From Syngnathus acus (taxonomy: Eukaryota; Chordata; Actinopteri; Syngnathiformes; Syngnathidae), in assembly GCF_901709675.1 (NCBI RefSeq), contig NC_051090.1:7581842-7645841 (forward strand): a stretch of DNA of 64,000 bases, given 5' to 3'. This document shows positions 63,829 to 64,000 of the stretch, one piece after another (position 1 is the first letter of the stretch; each line of letters begins with the position of its first letter). A program made the translations under genes and the position numbers. Below the pieces are notes generated by a model. That model made no database searches. It was not told where the DNA came from and was given only the letters and a program-made list of their open reading frames with translations.

Positions 63829-64000
63829 CACCAGGTTTAATGTATTTGAGTATGAGATAAAATTCCCTAGAAAGTGTGCTACCTAGAAGGTATTCATTCG
63901 TGTTCATGCAATTGCAAAAACGATTTATTCTTGTTCAGAGGAATCTTTAAAAAACATGTTGCAAACCTTACCCTTGACCAAAGAACCTTCAAAAAGAAAA
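63023..64000 (+). other. negr1: Start of negr1 intron 1
   Basis: The sequence after the GTAAAT donor has no further exon of the gene. It contains an (AAAT)n tract at 63795-63828. An ORF of 200 codons that overlaps exon 1 in another frame (62771-63373) runs into it but looks fortuitous. Confidence 0.7.
63795..63828. repeat. (AAAT)n microsatellite
   Basis: About eight AAAT/TAAA units within negr1 intron 1. Confidence 0.92.

Overview
The window is vertebrate, almost certainly teleost, genomic DNA: AT-rich, intron-split genes with GT-AG junctions, many microsatellites and many short non-autonomous DNA transposons. Three protein genes can be read, all on the + strand. No CRISPR array, operon, tRNA or rRNA gene was found.

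Layout: (1) 1-10634 is gene-poor. It holds short repeats, degenerate transposon pieces and one unidentified minus-strand possible exon. (2) 10635-20421 is a complete 16-exon adgrl4 (eltd1) gene, an endothelial adhesion GPCR with three EGF repeats, a GAIN/GPS region with an intact cleavage motif, and seven transmembrane segments. Its probable 3' UTR runs to a poly(A) signal at 20851 and contains a palindromic MITE. (3) 22259-31366 is a complete ~28-exon vitellogenin. It goes from lipovitellin heavy chain to light chain with no polyserine phosvitin and no von Willebrand-type C-terminal region, so it is the phosvitinless (VtgC/Vtg3) type. A compact promoter of about 200 bp precedes it, with a TATA box, an HNF1-like site, an ERE-like palindrome and an everted hormone-receptor half-site pair. 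(4) 31475-62536 is about 31 kb without a recognisable gene. It contains at least five copies of a CCGTATTTTCC-ended MITE family, two hAT-like copies with target-site duplications, a composite inverted-repeat element around 40.0-40.4 kb, and an orphan RFX X-box with a TATA-like box downstream. (5) 62862-63022 is the first coding exon of negr1 (an IgLON cell-adhesion protein). The rest of that gene lies beyond the window.

The genes do not form a pathway. adgrl4 acts in endothelium, vitellogenin is a liver-made yolk precursor, and negr1 is neuronal. Their adjacency is a synteny signal: adgrl4/ELTD1 is a known neighbour of the ancestral vertebrate vitellogenin locus, and NEGR1 and ADGRL4 share human chromosome band 1p31.1. 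I found no convincing undescribed system. The most useful leads are the vitellogenin promoter architecture, an ambiguous last splice junction that decides the vitellogenin C-terminus, and the transposon structures.
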